Shown: piece after piece, positions 62,373 through 64,000 of the stretch
Layout: the number at the start of each line of letters is the position of its first letter
Position numbering within the stretch: the first letter of the stretch is position 1
Origin: Umbilicaria muhlenbergii
Taxonomy: Eukaryota > Ascomycota > Lecanoromycetes > Umbilicariales > Umbilicariaceae
Direction of reading: 5' to 3'
Length of the DNA stretch: 64,000 nucleotides
Assembly (NCBI GenBank): GCA_000611775.1
Contig: KK106985.1
Span: forward strand, 1,536,291 to 1,600,290
Translations under genes and position numbers: made by a program
Notes under the pieces: generated by a model
The model's database searches: none
What the model was told of the DNA's origin: nothing
Seen by the model: the letters and a program-made list of their open reading frames with translations, nothing else

Positions 62373-64000
62373 TCAAACAGGGCGTGACGTCACGTGCCCA
62401 GTGCTCATGATCTCATTCTCAATGGCCTTCCGCCGGGCTTCCTCTTGTTCGCTCATGATGTCCTTGAAAACATGGTCCATCTGCTCCAAGGTTCGGCCAT
62501 TGGTTTCCGGCACGAATAGGAACGTCCAGATCAAGGAAAGAAGACAAAAGACAGCAAAAAAGGTGTACGCCCCGAAACCTGTATTTTCTACCAACGGCGG
62601 GGTGATGAGACCCTGGAATCGTTAACATCTCTTCTCAGAGAGGGTTCAAGAGCCACTGCCTACTATGATGAAATTGTTGAGCCAGTTTGAGCAGGTCGAT
62701 AACGCAACCCCCTTTGCTCGAAGGGATGATGGAAAGATCTCTGAGGGCATAGCCCACCTAATTTCGGCGGTGAGTCGTACGATTCGTTAATCGCACAGCG
62801 GTCCACTTACGGAACAGGCCCCCATGAGGCGCCAAAACTCAACATGTAGAAGAGCAGAAAGCCAACGCTAATCCAACCTTCAGCTCGGTGGGCCGGCCAG
62901 TTGCTTGAAAACAGTCCCACGAGAATCGAAATGATCAGGTGCGAGATGGTCATAAAGAAACTACCCCAGAGTAGAAGCGGGCGTCTTCCGAACCGATCCA
63001 GCGTCCAGATACTACTGGACACGCCGACGAGTTGGGTAATGTTGAGGACGCCTGACATGATCAGCTGCATATTGTAGTTCAACCCCATGGTCTCAAAAAG
63101 GGTAGGACTGTAGTAGATGAGGGCGTTGATCCCAACAAATTGTTGGAAGAACATCAGACCCACGCCTATGTGGGTTCTTCGCCAGCAGCCACGCCTGAAG
63201 CAATCCGCCCATGAAGCGATCTCGAGCTTGATGCGGCTGAGGATGCTCCGGTTCTGTAACCTAGGATGTCTTACGACGCTGACTTCTTTATGGAAGGCGA
63301 CTTCAGCTCGGATGTCATACCACTCCTGTTCCACACGGGCGTCTGTAATAGGAAGCTGACGTAGCTTTGCCAAGCTGTGCAGAGCCTCTTGATCACAGCC
63401 CTTGGATGCGAGCCACCTCGGCGAAAATGGAAGAAAGAGTATGCCTACGCCCAGAACGAGGCCCGGGGCCAGTTGCAAGAGGAATGGAAGACGCCAAGCC
63501 CATTCCCCGGCCATGTACCGTGTTCCATAGGTGATCCAGAATGCAATGACAATGCCAAACACAATGCTAAACTCTTCAAGGACGAGAAGCGTCCCTCGAA
63601 TCTCAGGAGGACTGATTTCTGAGATGTACAGCGGCGCCACCATGCTCAGCATACCAATACCCACACCGCCAATGAGTCGTGCGACCACCAACATGGGATA
63701 GTCGACTGATGCTGTCTGAAGAGCAGAGCCAACGGTAAAGATACAGACAGCTACCACGATGGAGTACTTCCTCGAGATCTTGTCGGCAACCCAGCCTTGA
63801 TTTAAAGCACCAATGAACGCACCCAGCTCAATCATGGCAGTGAGCAGGCCTTTCCAGAATCCCGCACCAGAAGCTGTTGCGGAGACTTGCGGGAAGCGAG
63901 ACAGGAACTGTGGCATAACAAGGATGACAGAGACAACACCTTGGCTAGTGGAGGTTAGCGGCTGTGACTCCCGGATGTCATCGGAGGGCGGCGAGGCCAT
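62373..64000 (-). CDS. MFS sugar porter (5' end beyond window)
   Basis: Twelve-helix sugar transporter family of the plasma membrane; hexose, quinate or related substrate not determined. Visible exons: 63944-62811, 62757-62664 and 62612-62373. The first begins at a CACTAG acceptor with [18 protein letters not shown], which in relatives follows FGYD, so helix 1 and the start codon are off the window; the ATG at 64000 is intronic or chance. Signatures: [103 protein letters not shown] and the [12 protein letters not shown] end. All main sugar-porter motifs are intact. Confidence 0.92.

Noticed and set aside
62373-62410. TGACGTCA next to CACGTG, a possible CRE plus E-box
   Set aside because: It lies in the coding sequence of the sugar porter's last residues (GHVTSRPV) and is best explained by codons.
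63944-64000. ATG at the right edge as start of the sugar porter
   Set aside because: The residues after it do not resemble the family N-terminus, and a good splice acceptor sits where the conserved sequence begins, so the true start is outside.

Overview
The window is nuclear DNA from a filamentous ascomycete (Pezizomycotina). Genes are dense and mostly single-copy on both strands. They are split by short introns (mostly 45-100 nt) with GT..AG ends and CTAAC/CTGAC-like branch sites, and the proteins are ascomycete types: Tim17, Cox15, Dug2, Kch1, Mam3 and Emp65/TAPT1 relatives plus F-box and BTB proteins. A dothideomycete is my guess and is not proven. Gene models were built by joining reading frames at splice sites that keep phase; wherever full exon lengths are given they sum to whole codons.

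Layout, left to right. A dynamin-family GTPase runs off the left edge. COX15 and the branched-chain keto-acid dehydrogenase E1-beta gene diverge from a 186-bp shared promoter. A MITE-like inverted repeat and a decayed partial copy of a BTB gene lie before the intact BTB gene. Next come a membrane-anchored coiled-coil protein with 11-residue repeats, followed by a 37/38-bp minisatellite, a Kch1-type membrane protein, a frame-broken ORF beside an N-run, a TAPT1/Emp65 protein and a tail-rich hypothetical protein. From 22 to 26 kb the sequence is gene-poor, with two decayed or doubtful genes. DUG2, TIM17, a riboflavin-type deaminase and a cytochrome P450 follow.

From 35 kb: an asparaginase gene that has lost its middle (next to a 5-N gap), a tRNA-like fragment, an old-yellow-enzyme-type oxidoreductase, a germ-cell-less-like BTB protein, a small charged protein, a MAM3/CNNM transporter-like protein, a dead F-box gene, a large live F-box gene, a GTPBP1/2-type GTPase, a C2H2 zinc-finger protein, about 2.8 kb with no recognisable gene, and an MFS sugar porter that leaves the right edge.

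The genes do not form one pathway. Three encode mitochondrial proteins (COX15, BCKDHB, TIM17), two of them sharing a promoter; the rest look like ordinary scattered housekeeping and accessory genes. I see no secondary-metabolite backbone gene, no CRISPR, no rRNA and no intact transposon. The most unusual items are the hendecad coiled-coil membrane protein with its flanking minisatellite, the MITE-like foldback, the relic tandem BTB copy, and the asparaginase that lost its catalytic centre.
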